DNA of 57,614 nt from a virus: positions 1-57,614 of the IMG/VR virus record IMGVR_UViG_3300028844_006223. One strand, 5' to 3'. Below are positions 14,840 through 23,748 of the stretch, one piece after another. Under the pieces are notes generated by a model, which made no database searches, was not told the origin of the DNA, and saw nothing but the letters and a program-made list of their open reading frames with translations. A program made the position numbers and the translations under genes. Numbering within the stretch: position 1 is the stretch's first letter; each line of letters begins with the position of its first letter.

Positions 14840-16134
14840 AAAATACAAAGCAAGATTCATTTCGTTCACAAGTTCTAAGACTCTGGAAACAACCACATGA
14901 CCGAGTGTTAAGAATTTTTCTACGAGATGCGGACTCACGTGGTTTTCCTGTAATTAAAGATTGGCCTGGTTTTATCGAAAAATATGGTAGTGATTATGTA
15001 CATGCTACATTGATGTACTATATTTTAGAGTACAAGCTACCAATGCCTCGCACACCGATTGAATTGGCCGATATCAAAGATTTATTCTGGCGATTCTCAA
15101 CAAAAACTATTTCACCATTTATTCATGCAAGTGATATGAATAGTCCGTTGATGCATCGCCTGTCAACACATCCTTACAAGTATGATTATGATGAACACAC
15201 TCTAGGCTATTTTCCTCAGAATACAACAGCAAATAAGATTTCAAATTATTTTGCTCAATCTGAAAGAATGCTCTGTGAGGTTCTTGATCGTGAAAGCACT
15301 GTACATCTATGGACTACAGAAAAAGGTGTGTCAAGATTTGTTGATGTTCTAAGAAGACTACCTTCAAAGAGTATGTCAGAAGCTGACTTGAAAAAAGTTT
15401 TTAGCTATGCCGGTCAAGTTGCTGCACAATTTAATGTAAACACGGCAAAGAACATTTATAATTTATTTCCCGGTGAAACTATCTTTGATATCTCATGTGG
15501 CTGGGGTGACCGCTTAACAGGATTTTATCTATCAAATAAAAGTACATATATAGGTACAGACCCAAATGAAAAGATGTTTGAGAAATACAAAGAAATGTGT
15601 TTACAGTATGAAAGCTGGCTAGGAAAGAAAGGTGATATTCTTCATGAAGGTGATGAATACTTTGAAATTCGTGGTAAGAAAAATGTTCGCATATATAATT
15701 TACCCGCGGAAGATTTACCATATAAAGATTTACCAAACATTGATATAACTTTTTCTTCACCTCCATATTTCAATCGTGAATTATATGCCAAGGATTCTGC
15801 AAAAGAATCAAATCAATCTTGGAATCGTTATTCATCTGACAACGAATGGCTAAACGGATTTCTTTATGTTGTGCTTGATAACATCATGCCTAAATCTAGG
15901 TCAACACTTGTAAACATTACAGACATTGGCACAGATGCACAAAAGAACCGAGTATTCATTTGTGATCCAATGGTAGATCGATATCGTGATGAGTTTCGTG
16001 GTATGATTGGTTTTCAATTGTCAAGATTAATGAACATTGAAAATGTCAACAATGGTACTTATACAGAACCAATCTGGGTATTTGGTGAGAAGTTACCACT
16101 ATACAATAAAAAAGATTTAATGAGTATATTTTAA
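14818..16134 (+). CDS. DNA methyltransferase (N4-cytosine / N6-adenine class)
   Basis: A 438-residue protein. The C-terminal half is a class I S-adenosylmethionine-dependent DNA methyltransferase, with F-D-I-S-C-G-W-G-D-R-L (motif I) near 220, Y-I-G-T-D-P-N-E next to it, and I-T-F-S-S-P-P-Y-F-N near 305 as motif IV (S-P-P-Y, the amino-methyltransferase signature). The N-terminal 200 residues (W-K-Q-P-H-D-R-V-L-R-I-F-L-R-D-A-D, D-W-P-G-F-I) are probably for target recognition or a phage-specific domain. No restriction partner is adjacent, so it is an orphan enzyme likely to protect phage DNA or mark it. Confidence 0.8.
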   Translation: MAAQTILKNTKQDSFRSQVLRLWKQPHDRVLRIFLRDADSRGFPVIKDWPGFIEKYGSDYVHATLMYYILEYKLPMPRTPIELADIKDLFWRFSTKTISPFIHASDMNSPLMHRLSTHPYKYDYDEHTLGYFPQNTTANKISNYFAQSERMLCEVLDRESTVHLWTTEKGVSRFVDVLRRLPSKSMSEADLKKVFSYAGQVAAQFNVNTAKNIYNLFPGETIFDISCGWGDRLTGFYLSNKSTYIGTDPNEKMFEKYKEMCLQYESWLGKKGDILHEGDEYFEIRGKKNVRIYNLPAEDLPYKDLPNIDITFSSPPYFNRELYAKDSAKESNQSWNRYSSDNEWLNGFLYVVLDNIMPKSRSTLVNITDIGTDAQKNRVFICDPMVDRYRDEFRGMIGFQLSRLMNIENVNNGTYTEPIWVFGEKLPLYNKKDLMSIF

Positions 16135-16146
16135 TTAAGGAGTATT

Positions 16147-16407
16147 ATGTTTCACCGAATTACAGCAACATTTGATCAAGGATCATGGGAAAGAATAATC
16201 AATACAGAATTTCTTGTCTGTATTGATCCGTATCAAGATGAACATGAGATGTATATTCGTTTTCAATTAACAACTGAACAAATTGCGTTTGTATATACAA
16301 ATCTTGAACACATGATGCAAGATTATAGTCGCCTAGCAAATAATCTTGGACAGGAATATACAAATGTACATACAATCATTACACCAAAGAGTTGTAAGGA
16401 GTTATAA
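16147..16407 (+). CDS. Hypothetical protein, 86 residues
   Basis: Starts 13 bases after the methyltransferase with a good ribosome site (A-A-G-G-A-G) and shares its last base with the next ATG. It is an acidic protein with a beta then helix pattern (T-T-E-Q-I-A-F-V-Y-T-N-L-E-H-M-M-Q-D-Y). No family recognised. Tight spacing shows that it belongs to the same operon. Confidence 0.6.
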   Translation: MFHRITATFDQGSWERIINTEFLVCIDPYQDEHEMYIRFQLTTEQIAFVYTNLEHMMQDYSRLANNLGQEYTNVHTIITPKSCKEL

Positions 16408-17918
16408 TGCAAAGAGAATATAATGTTGATGCTGCTATTATTGGTGCCGGTACTTCCGGCATGACTGCTTATAGAATTTTAAAAAAAGCTGGCCTATCAG
16501 TACTGCTAATTGAAAAAGGTGCATTTGGTACAACTTGTGCTCGAGTTGGTTGTATGCCAAGTAAATTACTTATTTCAGCAGCAGAAAGAATGGTTGATTT
16601 GAAATCAAGTTATAATTTTGGATTTGAATCAATGATCAAACCAGACATGGATAGAATATTTGAAAGAGTAAGAACAGAAAGAGACCGTTTTGTAAAGTTT
16701 ACAACTGACTATGTTGCTGAAATACCAAAAAACGAAATTTTAAAAAAGGTTGTATACTTTGATGATGATGGTGTATTATCTACCTTTAGTGGTATAAAAA
16801 TACATGCAAAATTTTATCTTGTGGCAACTGGTTCACAGCCAACATTTCCTAACGAGTTTGAAATAAAACAAACAACAAATACTCAAGGTGATGATGATTA
16901 CATCTACCAAGGAAGTTTATTTACAAGTGATACAATTTTTGAACGAAAATTTAGAGCAGAGGAACACATTTCAGTAGTAGGTGCAGGTGTGATCGGTCTT
17001 GAATTAGGTCAAGCGTTTGATGAATTGGGAATACACACTACAATTTTTGGAAGAAATAATCAAATCTCAAATTTAACAGACCCTGAAGTTAGTGGATATG
17101 CAAAAGAATTTTTTAAAAATAAACTTCAAAACTTCTATCCAAATTCTGAAATAACAAAATATAAATCAACACTTGAGGCTAATGGCGAATATATAAATTG
17201 GATATTTTATAAAGACCTTGATAATCAAGATGCAAATGATGCTACACTAGAAGATGAGACATCTAATGAAATCATTAAAGGTGTAAAAACTTTTTCAGAT
17301 GCTACATTAGTGGCTAGTGGTAGAAAACCAAATATTGCTGTTTTGAAATTACATAACACCGGAGTTGGTTTCACAGAAGGATTACCTAATTTTGATGCAG
17401 AAACAATGTTTTGTTTAAATGACCAAAACGAACCAGTAAATATTTTAATTGCTGGTGATTGTACGGGTGAAAGACCTCTGCTACATGATGCTGCTGATGA
17501 AGGAAGAGCGGCTGCTGAAAATATAATTCGAGTAATTAATAACGAGCCGATTCAAAGACGTTATATGGGACCTCCAGTAACGATAACATTTACAAATCCT
17601 GGTATAGCAACAGTTGGATATTCATTTAGTCAAATAAAGGATTATTTAGATGATGTCAAAATTGGGTTTGCATCATTTGAAGATCAAGGTCGCTCACGAA
17701 TTTTGCATAAAAATTCTGGATTAATAAAAGTATATGCAGATAAAAAAACTGATTTATTTTTGGGTGCAGAGATGATTTGTTCAGATGCTGAACATTTTGC
17801 ACATACTTTATCATGGGCATTGGGCGCCGGAATGACTATTGGTCAAATGCTTCAACTACCGTTTTATCATCCAACAACTTTTGAAGGTGTGAGAACTGCA
17901 CTTAGAAATTGCTTATGA
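16407..17918 (+). CDS. Pyridine nucleotide-disulfide oxidoreductase, dihydrolipoyl dehydrogenase-like
   Basis: A 503-residue class I flavin disulfide reductase. The FAD-binding G-A-G-T-S-G starts near 13. The redox disulfide is C44-A-R-V-G-C49, followed by M-P-S-K-L-L. The NAD(P)-binding V-V-G-A-G-V-I-G-L-E-L-G lies near 195, and the second FAD motif I-L-I-A-G-D-C-T-G-E near 350. The C-terminal active-site pair is H488-P-T-T-F-E493. All catalytic residues of dihydrolipoyl dehydrogenase, the E3 subunit of 2-oxoacid dehydrogenases, are present, so it should be active. Such a full-length enzyme is unusual in a T4-like phage. It may redirect host central metabolism or feed electrons to thiol partners. 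Confidence 0.85.
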   Translation: MQREYNVDAAIIGAGTSGMTAYRILKKAGLSVLLIEKGAFGTTCARVGCMPSKLLISAAERMVDLKSSYNFGFESMIKPDMDRIFERVRTERDRFVKFTTDYVAEIPKNEILKKVVYFDDDGVLSTFSGIKIHAKFYLVATGSQPTFPNEFEIKQTTNTQGDDDYIYQGSLFTSDTIFERKFRAEEHISVVGAGVIGLELGQAFDELGIHTTIFGRNNQISNLTDPEVSGYAKEFFKNKLQNFYPNSEITKYKSTLEANGEYINWIFYKDLDNQDANDATLEDETSNEIIKGVKTFSDATLVASGRKPNIAVLKLHNTGVGFTEGLPNFDAETMFCLNDQNEPVNILIAGDCTGERPLLHDAADEGRAAAENIIRVINNEPIQRRYMGPPVTITFTNPGIATVGYSFSQIKDYLDDVKIGFASFEDQGRSRILHKNSGLIKVYADKKTDLFLGAEMICSDAEHFAHTLSWALGAGMTIGQMLQLPFYHPTTFEGVRTALRNCL

Positions 17919-18610
17919 AAAAATTTTTAGACCGTGGAACTATTATAATTGAAAAAGAAAAAAATGAAACATATTATAATGAATTTCCATTTCATCTTGT
18001 TGTATATCATGATGTTTTTGCTCCTGAATTATTGACAGAAGTTGCCGAAATATCAAAACAATTATTATGGTTCTTTGACCATTATGATAAAGGTACAATA
18101 AAGAAGCCAACTGGTGCAGTTTTTAATTTTGACAATTTTAAAGGAGCGTCAAAACAACAACGATATTTACAATCAGCAGAAAAGGAGTTTCCAGCTTTTA
18201 AAGATTTTTTACTTATGCTGACTGAAATTGATTATACAATATTAGAAATTTTAAATAATGATTATCCTGAATTTCCAATAAATACTGATAACTATAAAGA
18301 AAACCTTATTCAAAATTTGATTAATTGGTTTCAATCAAATGAAAACCCAATATTACATACAGATGGTGGAATTCTGTCAACACTAACACCCTATGTTGTT
18401 GATAGAGTTGATTTTGATTTGTATAATTCTCGAGGAGAAACAGAGTTCTTAGTGCAAAATAAAACACATATGGTAGGTACACTTCCAAGAAATGGAGATG
18501 TTGTTGTGTTTAGTGGACAAATACGGCATCGTGGAAATGGATGTATTGATAATATTCGAAGATATTCATATGTGTCTACATATAAACACCCAAAAGAAAA
18601 AAGAGATTGA
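17915..18610 (+). CDS. 2-oxoglutarate/Fe(II)-dependent oxygenase
   Basis: A 231-residue protein of the prolyl-4-hydroxylase-like class. The iron triad is visible as H-T-D-G-G (H-x-D) and a distal H in V-V-F-S-G-Q-I-R-H-R-G-N, with R-R-Y-S-Y-V supplying the basic residue for 2-oxoglutarate. I took the ATG at 17915, which overlaps the upstream stop as ATGA. Such oxygenases are common in marine T4-like phages; targets are unknown. Downstream, the kinase gene starts within its stop codon. Confidence 0.8.
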   Translation: MKKFLDRGTIIIEKEKNETYYNEFPFHLVVYHDVFAPELLTEVAEISKQLLWFFDHYDKGTIKKPTGAVFNFDNFKGASKQQRYLQSAEKEFPAFKDFLLMLTEIDYTILEILNNDYPEFPINTDNYKENLIQNLINWFQSNENPILHTDGGILSTLTPYVVDRVDFDLYNSRGETEFLVQNKTHMVGTLPRNGDVVVFSGQIRHRGNGCIDNIRRYSYVSTYKHPKEKRD

Positions 18611-19230
18611 AACATATTATATTTGTAAGAGGTTTGCCCGGTTCAGGGAAAACAACTCTAGCTACAAGACTTGCACAGAAATGTAATTCAAAGTTTTTTG
18701 AAGCAGATCAATTTATGGTTGACCAGCATGGTAACTATAAATTTGACATTCGCAAACTTGGCTATGCACACAAACAATGTTTAATTGATGGCTTAAAATA
18801 TCTAGCAAGAAATCAAACAGTTATATTTTCAAATACCTTTGTTACCATTCGTGACTTTGTACCTTACATTCGTGAGATACAAAATTTTAAATCTATAAAT
18901 TTAACTGCAAATAATTTTGTTGCAAATTCAAATAATTCAATTATTGAACTACGAGAGAATTGTGGAGATCCAATATCGGTCCGAACAATTTGGCGTCCAT
19001 CAGAACCGCCAATTACAGATACCGATCTAACCACATATCCTAAAGTAGAACCAAATCTCGACAATATTAAAATTACAATTTATCAACCAGGATATCATGG
19101 TACTTCTGTGCATAATGTTCCAGAGCAAACTATGGAGAACTACAGAAGAAAATGGATACCTACTACAACAATTACCCAACACTTCAAAAGGAATTTAAAG
19201 AAAGCAGATATACAATACAATATCTTATAA
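18607..19230 (+). CDS. Polynucleotide 5'-kinase (kinase half of split T4 Pnkp)
   Basis: A 207-residue P-loop kinase with a TTG start that overlaps the upstream stop (TTGA). Walker A is G-L-P-G-S-G-K-T-T near residue 9, similar to the G-C-P-G-S-G-K-S of T4 polynucleotide kinase. An acidic F-E-A-D-Q-F follows near 32. The C-terminal part G-T-S-V-H-N-V-P-E-Q-T-M matches the x-V-H-x-V-P-x-x-x-x-x-x-M motif of that family. T4 Pnkp carries kinase and 3'-phosphatase in one chain; here the phosphatase is the next gene. Role: repair of RNA or DNA ends, for example after host anticodon nuclease attack. Confidence 0.75.
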   Translation: MKHIIFVRGLPGSGKTTLATRLAQKCNSKFFEADQFMVDQHGNYKFDIRKLGYAHKQCLIDGLKYLARNQTVIFSNTFVTIRDFVPYIREIQNFKSINLTANNFVANSNNSIIELRENCGDPISVRTIWRPSEPPITDTDLTTYPKVEPNLDNIKITIYQPGYHGTSVHNVPEQTMENYRRKWIPTTTITQHFKRNLKKADIQYNIL

Positions 19231-19240
19231 AAAGGAATAT

Positions 19241-19672
19241 ATGAAATTACCACAGGCAATTATAGTTGACGTTGACTTTACAGTAGCAAATAACGGTCAT
19301 CGTGATCCTTATGATTTCAGTGAAAAAGTTTTAGACGATTTGCCTATAGTTCCAATGATACATCTTGTCAATGGGCTTGTACAAGTTTCAGAATATTATC
19401 CCATCTTTCTCACCGGACGAAACGAAATTTGTCGAGAACATACTAAAAAATGGCTTGACAAACACTTCAATTTCAAGTATACTTTGATCATGAAGGCTCT
19501 GGAAAACCAGAGAGGTCGTACTTCAATCTTCAAAGAAAAAATGTACAAAGAACAAATTCAAGACCAATACAATGTCTTTCTAGTCATTGATGATGACAAC
19601 AGAAACGTCAAGATGTTCAGGTCCTTAGGTCTTGATGTACTACAACCACATATACTTGCAAGGAAAAATTAA
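19241..19672 (+). CDS. HAD 3'-phosphatase (phosphatase half of split T4 Pnkp)
   Basis: A 143-residue HAD-family phosphatase. D10-V-D12-F-T is the nucleophile motif, followed by R-D-P-Y-D-F as in T4 Pnkp. Motif II is F-L-T-G-R, a lysine lies in E-K-M-Y-K-E-Q, and I-D-D-D near 118 is motif IV. The order and spacing match the C-terminal phosphatase domain of T4 polynucleotide kinase-phosphatase, here encoded separately 10 bases after the kinase. It should remove 3' phosphates or 2',3'-cyclic phosphates before ligation. Its stop codon shares a base with the DNA polymerase start. Confidence 0.78.
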   Translation: MKLPQAIIVDVDFTVANNGHRDPYDFSEKVLDDLPIVPMIHLVNGLVQVSEYYPIFLTGRNEICREHTKKWLDKHFNFKYTLIMKALENQRGRTSIFKEKMYKEQIQDQYNVFLVIDDDNRNVKMFRSLGLDVLQPHILARKN

Positions 19673-22188
19673 TGTTCTATACTAATGTATCCTTGATCAA
19701 TAATCGTATTCATATGCGATATATTGAGAATGGTGTGAGAAAACAAAACGATTTTGCCTTTACACCGGAACTTTTCGTACCAAGTCCAAAAGGCAAGTTT
19801 CGTGATTTGTATGGTAAAACCTTCCGACCAGTTGAAGTTGAATCTGCAAAAGTTGCAAGAGAAAAAGTTGCCGCAAGCCGAGGTATTGAAGGCTACACAA
19901 TTTGTGGCAATCCAAAACCTGAGTTTGAATTCATTGCAAAGAACTTTGATGGTCATATTGAATTTGAATCGAAATATGTGAACATCGCCTATCTTGATAT
20001 TGAGGTGTTCACTGACGGTACTTTTCCTGAGCCATCGGAAGCAAAGTTTCCTATCAATGCTATTTCATTTCGTATACATGGTAAGACACATGCCTTTGGC
20101 TTGACTTATGATGATGTTACATATGAGAGCAAGAAAGATGATGTCGAAGTTTATCTGTTTGATTCAGAAGAAAAACTGCTGATGGAATTTGTCGACTTAT
20201 GGTCTTCATCTGAAATTGATATCATCTCTGGCTGGAATTCAAATAGCTTTGACATACCATATATCTGTCGAAGAATTGAAGGTATCTTCGGTGATAAGTT
20301 TCTTCGGAAGCTTTCACCATTTCATCGTGTGTATTCTGTTGAAAGAAAGAATGATTTTGGAAACAAAGAAGTTCAATATAAAATATCAGGCATCTCTCAA
20401 TTAGATTATCTTGCAGTCTATAAAAAGTTCACATTCAAAAACCGTGAGAGTTATAAACTTGATTATATTGCACAAGTTGAATTGAATGAACGTAAAGAAG
20501 ATGTTTCTGAATATGACAATCTATTTGATCTATATGAAAAGGACTTTGAACTTTTCATGGATTATAATATCAAAGATACTGAACTTGTTGAAAGGCTTGA
20601 TGACCGTTTGAAGTTGATGGAGATATCTCTATCACTTGCTTATTTTTCAAAGGTCAATTTTGAAGATATCTTCAGTCCTATGCGATACTGGGAAAATATT
20701 ATTCATAATTATCTTTATGAAAATTTTATTGTTTCGCCGATTGATAAACAAGTGAATGAAAAGTCTGAGAAGTTTGAAGGTGCTTATGTTAAGAATCCAA
20801 TTGTAGGTAAGCATGACTTTCTTGTATCATTTGATTTCACCTCACTGTATCCTTACATTCTAAGAACATTCAATATATCACCAGAAACAATTGTTGATAT
20901 GCGTGAAGATGTTGATATTGTTTCTGTATTAAACAAGACACTTGATTTGTCTGAAGAAAAAGAACGTGACCTAACTGTAGCAACGAATGGTGCAAGGTTC
21001 TCTCGTAAGCATACTGGCTTCATACCTGCACTTGTCAAACGAATGCTTGACTTGAGAAAGAATGCCAAGAAGGATATGATCACAACAAAGCAGGAGATTG
21101 AGAAACTGAAAACTGAAAATGCATCTGCTGATGAAATTGACAATCTTGAAAAGAAGGCAAAGGCATTATTCAACATGCAATTGGTTGCAAAAGTTGCTGC
21201 AAACTCTTTCTATGGTATCTGTGGTCTCAAGTATTTCCGTTTCTACGATATTCGTTTGTCTGAAGCGGTAACGTTATCTGGTCAAGCAGCAAACCGTTTT
21301 GTAGAACAACGTGTAAATCAATATCTGAATAAGATTCTTGAGACAACAAACCGAGACTATACTGTTTATATGGATACTGATTCATGTTATTTTGACCTAG
21401 GTGGCATGGTCAAGAAGTTTGCACATAACAAAACAAAAGAGAAGCAATATGAATTTGTAAAGAAAGTTGGTTATTCAAAGTTAACTGATGTAATCAATGA
21501 TGCAATCGTAGAGTTTAATGATTATTTGAATGTTCATGATCCTGTACTTGATATGAAAATGGAAGCAGTTGGCTCTGGTGTCTTCATCGCCAAGAAGAAG
21601 TACATTATGTCAATTGTTCATATGGAAGGTGTTGATTATGCAGAACCTGAAATGAAGATGACCGGTGTTGAGGCTGTTAAATCATCAACACCTGCACCAG
21701 CAAGAAAGGCTTTGACCGATTGCGCACAGATCATTGTGACTGGTTCAGAAGATGAATTGATTGAATATGTTGATGAGTTTCGAAAGAATTGGAAAAGTTT
21801 ACCTCCTGATGAAATTGCTTTACCGACCTCTGTCAATGGTATTCGTAAGTATCATATTGAAGGCAATCAATATAAGTCAGGATGTCCAATGCATGTTCGT
21901 GCAGCAATCAATTACAATCACTGGATTCAGCGAAAAGAAATTGATATGTACTATTCAGATATCAAAGATGGCTCGAAGGCAAAGTATATTTTCCTGATAA
22001 AGAACAACAAAACAAAAGAAAATGTGATTGCCTTTCCAAATAAATTACCAAAAGAACTTGACTTACACTCAAAAATAGATTATAATACTCAAATAGAAAG
22101 GTCTTTTTTATCTCCTCTCAAAATTATGTTAGAACCGACCAAGTGGTCATATGAACGAAAAGCAAACCTGATGGACTTATTTTCATAA
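19672..22188 (+). CDS. 43: Family B DNA polymerase (T4 gp43 type)
   Basis: The 838-residue replicative polymerase; T4 gp43 has 898. The 3'-5' exonuclease part carries A-Y-L-D-I-E-V-F near 105, I-S-G-W-N-S-N-S-F-D near 185, and Y-N-I-K-D-T-E near 300. The polymerase part has F-D-F-T-S-L-Y-P-Y near 387 (motif A), K-V-A-A-N-S-F-Y-G near 505 (motif B) and Y-M-D-T-D-S near 563 (motif C, catalytic aspartates). All catalytic motifs are in one uninterrupted frame, with no intein or intron. It heads the replication block with uvsX and the helicase. Confidence 0.96.
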   Translation: MFYTNVSLINNRIHMRYIENGVRKQNDFAFTPELFVPSPKGKFRDLYGKTFRPVEVESAKVAREKVAASRGIEGYTICGNPKPEFEFIAKNFDGHIEFESKYVNIAYLDIEVFTDGTFPEPSEAKFPINAISFRIHGKTHAFGLTYDDVTYESKKDDVEVYLFDSEEKLLMEFVDLWSSSEIDIISGWNSNSFDIPYICRRIEGIFGDKFLRKLSPFHRVYSVERKNDFGNKEVQYKISGISQLDYLAVYKKFTFKNRESYKLDYIAQVELNERKEDVSEYDNLFDLYEKDFELFMDYNIKDTELVERLDDRLKLMEISLSLAYFSKVNFEDIFSPMRYWENIIHNYLYENFIVSPIDKQVNEKSEKFEGAYVKNPIVGKHDFLVSFDFTSLYPYILRTFNISPETIVDMREDVDIVSVLNKTLDLSEEKERDLTVATNGARFSRKHTGFIPALVKRMLDLRKNAKKDMITTKQEIEKLKTENASADEIDNLEKKAKALFNMQLVAKVAANSFYGICGLKYFRFYDIRLSEAVTLSGQAANRFVEQRVNQYLNKILETTNRDYTVYMDTDSCYFDLGGMVKKFAHNKTKEKQYEFVKKVGYSKLTDVINDAIVEFNDYLNVHDPVLDMKMEAVGSGVFIAKKKYIMSIVHMEGVDYAEPEMKMTGVEAVKSSTPAPARKALTDCAQIIVTGSEDELIEYVDEFRKNWKSLPPDEIALPTSVNGIRKYHIEGNQYKSGCPMHVRAAINYNHWIQRKEIDMYYSDIKDGSKAKYIFLIKNNKTKENVIAFPNKLPKELDLHSKIDYNTQIERSFLSPLKIMLEPTKWSYERKANLMDLFS

Positions 22189-22200
22189 AGGAGTTATACT

Positions 22201-23292
22201 ATGTCAAATTTTTTCAATAGCTATGCTAAGATGATGAAGAATGAAATGGCTACGATTGTAGGTAAGCAAGGTATGATTGGTGATTGTGATGAGTTTCTTG
22301 ATACTGGATCGTTCATGCTAAACGCAATCATGTCTGCCGACTTATTCAAAGGTATTCCTAAGAATAAAACAATTGCAATTGCTTCTGATTCCGGTATTGG
22401 TAAATCTTTCTTTTGTGTATCAATTGCAAGAGAGTTTCAACAAAACAATCCTGATGGCTTTGTGATGTATTATGAAACAGAAAATGCTTTTACATCTGAT
22501 ATGTTTGTTGATCGTGGCATTGATACAAATCGGTTACTCTACATTCCTTGTGGTACTGTAGAACAATTTCGTCATGAGTCAACAAAATTTGTAAAAGAAT
22601 ATAATGCGTTACCTGAAGAAGAGAAAGTTCCATTCATCATGATTCTTGATTCAGTAGGTAATTTATCAACAGAAAAAGAATATGAAGATGCTATCACTGG
22701 CGCAAACAAAACTGATATGACAAAAGGTAGACTTGTCAAGTCAGCAATCAGAACTCTCAAAATGGAACTATCAAAGGCAGGCGCTCCATTGATCATGACA
22801 AATCATGTCTACTCTGAAATCGGCAGCATGTACCCTAAAGAAGTGATGACAGGTGGTAAGGGCCCTTTGTTTCTATCTGATGTTGTTCTATTTCTATCAA
22901 AACGAAAAGATAAAGACGGCACAGTTCAGATTGGAAACTTTATCACAGTTCGTGCTAGAAAATCTCGATTCACTCGAGAAAACTCTGCCGTTGAAGTTTA
23001 TTTGAATTTCAAAACTGGTATTAATAAATATCATGGACTGCTCCCTTTTGCTGAGAAGGCAGGTATATTTCGAAAAATTGGAAATCGCTATACCGTACAA
23101 GACGGTAGAAAACTTTACGAAAAACAAATTATGCAATCTCCTGAAGAATTCTTTACACAAGAAGTTCTCGAACAAATCAATGATGTAATTAAGGAAGAAT
23201 TTTCTTACGGTGAATTTAGTCCTGAGCTTGAGAAAGAAATCTATGAGGAACCTTTAGACGATCTGCATGAAGACATAGTTGAAGAAAGGTAA
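22201..23292 (+). CDS. uvsX: UvsX RecA-like recombinase
   Basis: A 363-residue strand-exchange protein of the UvsX/RecA family, central to recombination-dependent replication. Walker A is S-D-S-G-I-G-K-S near 64 and Walker B is F-I-M-I-L-D-S-V near 146. An L-I-M-T-N-H-V-Y stretch near 198 matches the region after the DNA loops. The end is acidic (D-D-L-H-E-D-I-V-E-E), as in T4 UvsX, where the tail modulates partner binding. It starts 12 bases after the polymerase with a strong ribosome site (A-A-A-G-G-A-G). Confidence 0.95.
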   Translation: MSNFFNSYAKMMKNEMATIVGKQGMIGDCDEFLDTGSFMLNAIMSADLFKGIPKNKTIAIASDSGIGKSFFCVSIAREFQQNNPDGFVMYYETENAFTSDMFVDRGIDTNRLLYIPCGTVEQFRHESTKFVKEYNALPEEEKVPFIMILDSVGNLSTEKEYEDAITGANKTDMTKGRLVKSAIRTLKMELSKAGAPLIMTNHVYSEIGSMYPKEVMTGGKGPLFLSDVVLFLSKRKDKDGTVQIGNFITVRARKSRFTRENSAVEVYLNFKTGINKYHGLLPFAEKAGIFRKIGNRYTVQDGRKLYEKQIMQSPEEFFTQEVLEQINDVIKEEFSYGEFSPELEKEIYEEPLDDLHEDIVEER

Positions 23293-23295
23293 GAT

Positions 23296-23748
23296 ATGGA
23301 AACTACAGAAACAATGGTAATTGATTATGAAGATGTTAATGTTATTAATACTGGTGTTCAAGCGAATACAGATGAAGTAACATATGCAATTGAAAAGGCA
23401 ACTTCAGATCCTAATGAAGAGAGATGGGCAATCCGTATTGAAAGCGGACTATTTAAAGATTTTTTGTTTACAATCAATCACATGCGATTGTATGTAGAAG
23501 ATGAAGAAGAAGATAAATCATTAGTCACTGATGAGAATATGGAAGAATTGATTGACAAAGATATTCAAATGGATTTTGAATATGACATCAAGTATGTTCC
23601 TGCGACATATAAAGATTCAAAACTTAAAGTACAGGCAGGTCCAATCACATATGAAAATAACCAGACTTTTTTTGAAGCAGTTGCAAGAAATATTTTGATG
23701 GACATTGTTATTAATTATCCTGAATTATACTCTACTGAAAAGGAATAA
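23296..23748 (+). CDS. Hypothetical protein between uvsX and helicase
   Basis: A 150-residue, very acidic protein located between uvsX and the gp41 helicase gene with only a few bases on either side. Beta-rich middle (R-W-A-I-R-I-E-S-G-L-F-K-D-F-L-F-T-I-N-H-M-R-L) and helical end. A protein of this size in this place is usual in marine T4-like phages, as I recall it. No motif gives a function; a replication or recombination accessory role is inference from position. Confidence 0.65.
   Translation: METTETMVIDYEDVNVINTGVQANTDEVTYAIEKATSDPNEERWAIRIESGLFKDFLFTINHMRLYVEDEEEDKSLVTDENMEELIDKDIQMDFEYDIKYVPATYKDSKLKVQAGPITYENNQTFFEAVARNILMDIVINYPELYSTEKE

Noticed and set aside
18391-18615. 74-codon minus-strand open frame
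   Set aside because: Antisense to the iron-binding end of the oxygenase gene, with no independent support.
20853-21176. 107-codon minus-strand open frame
   Set aside because: Antisense to the conserved polymerase domain; a shadow of its codon bias.
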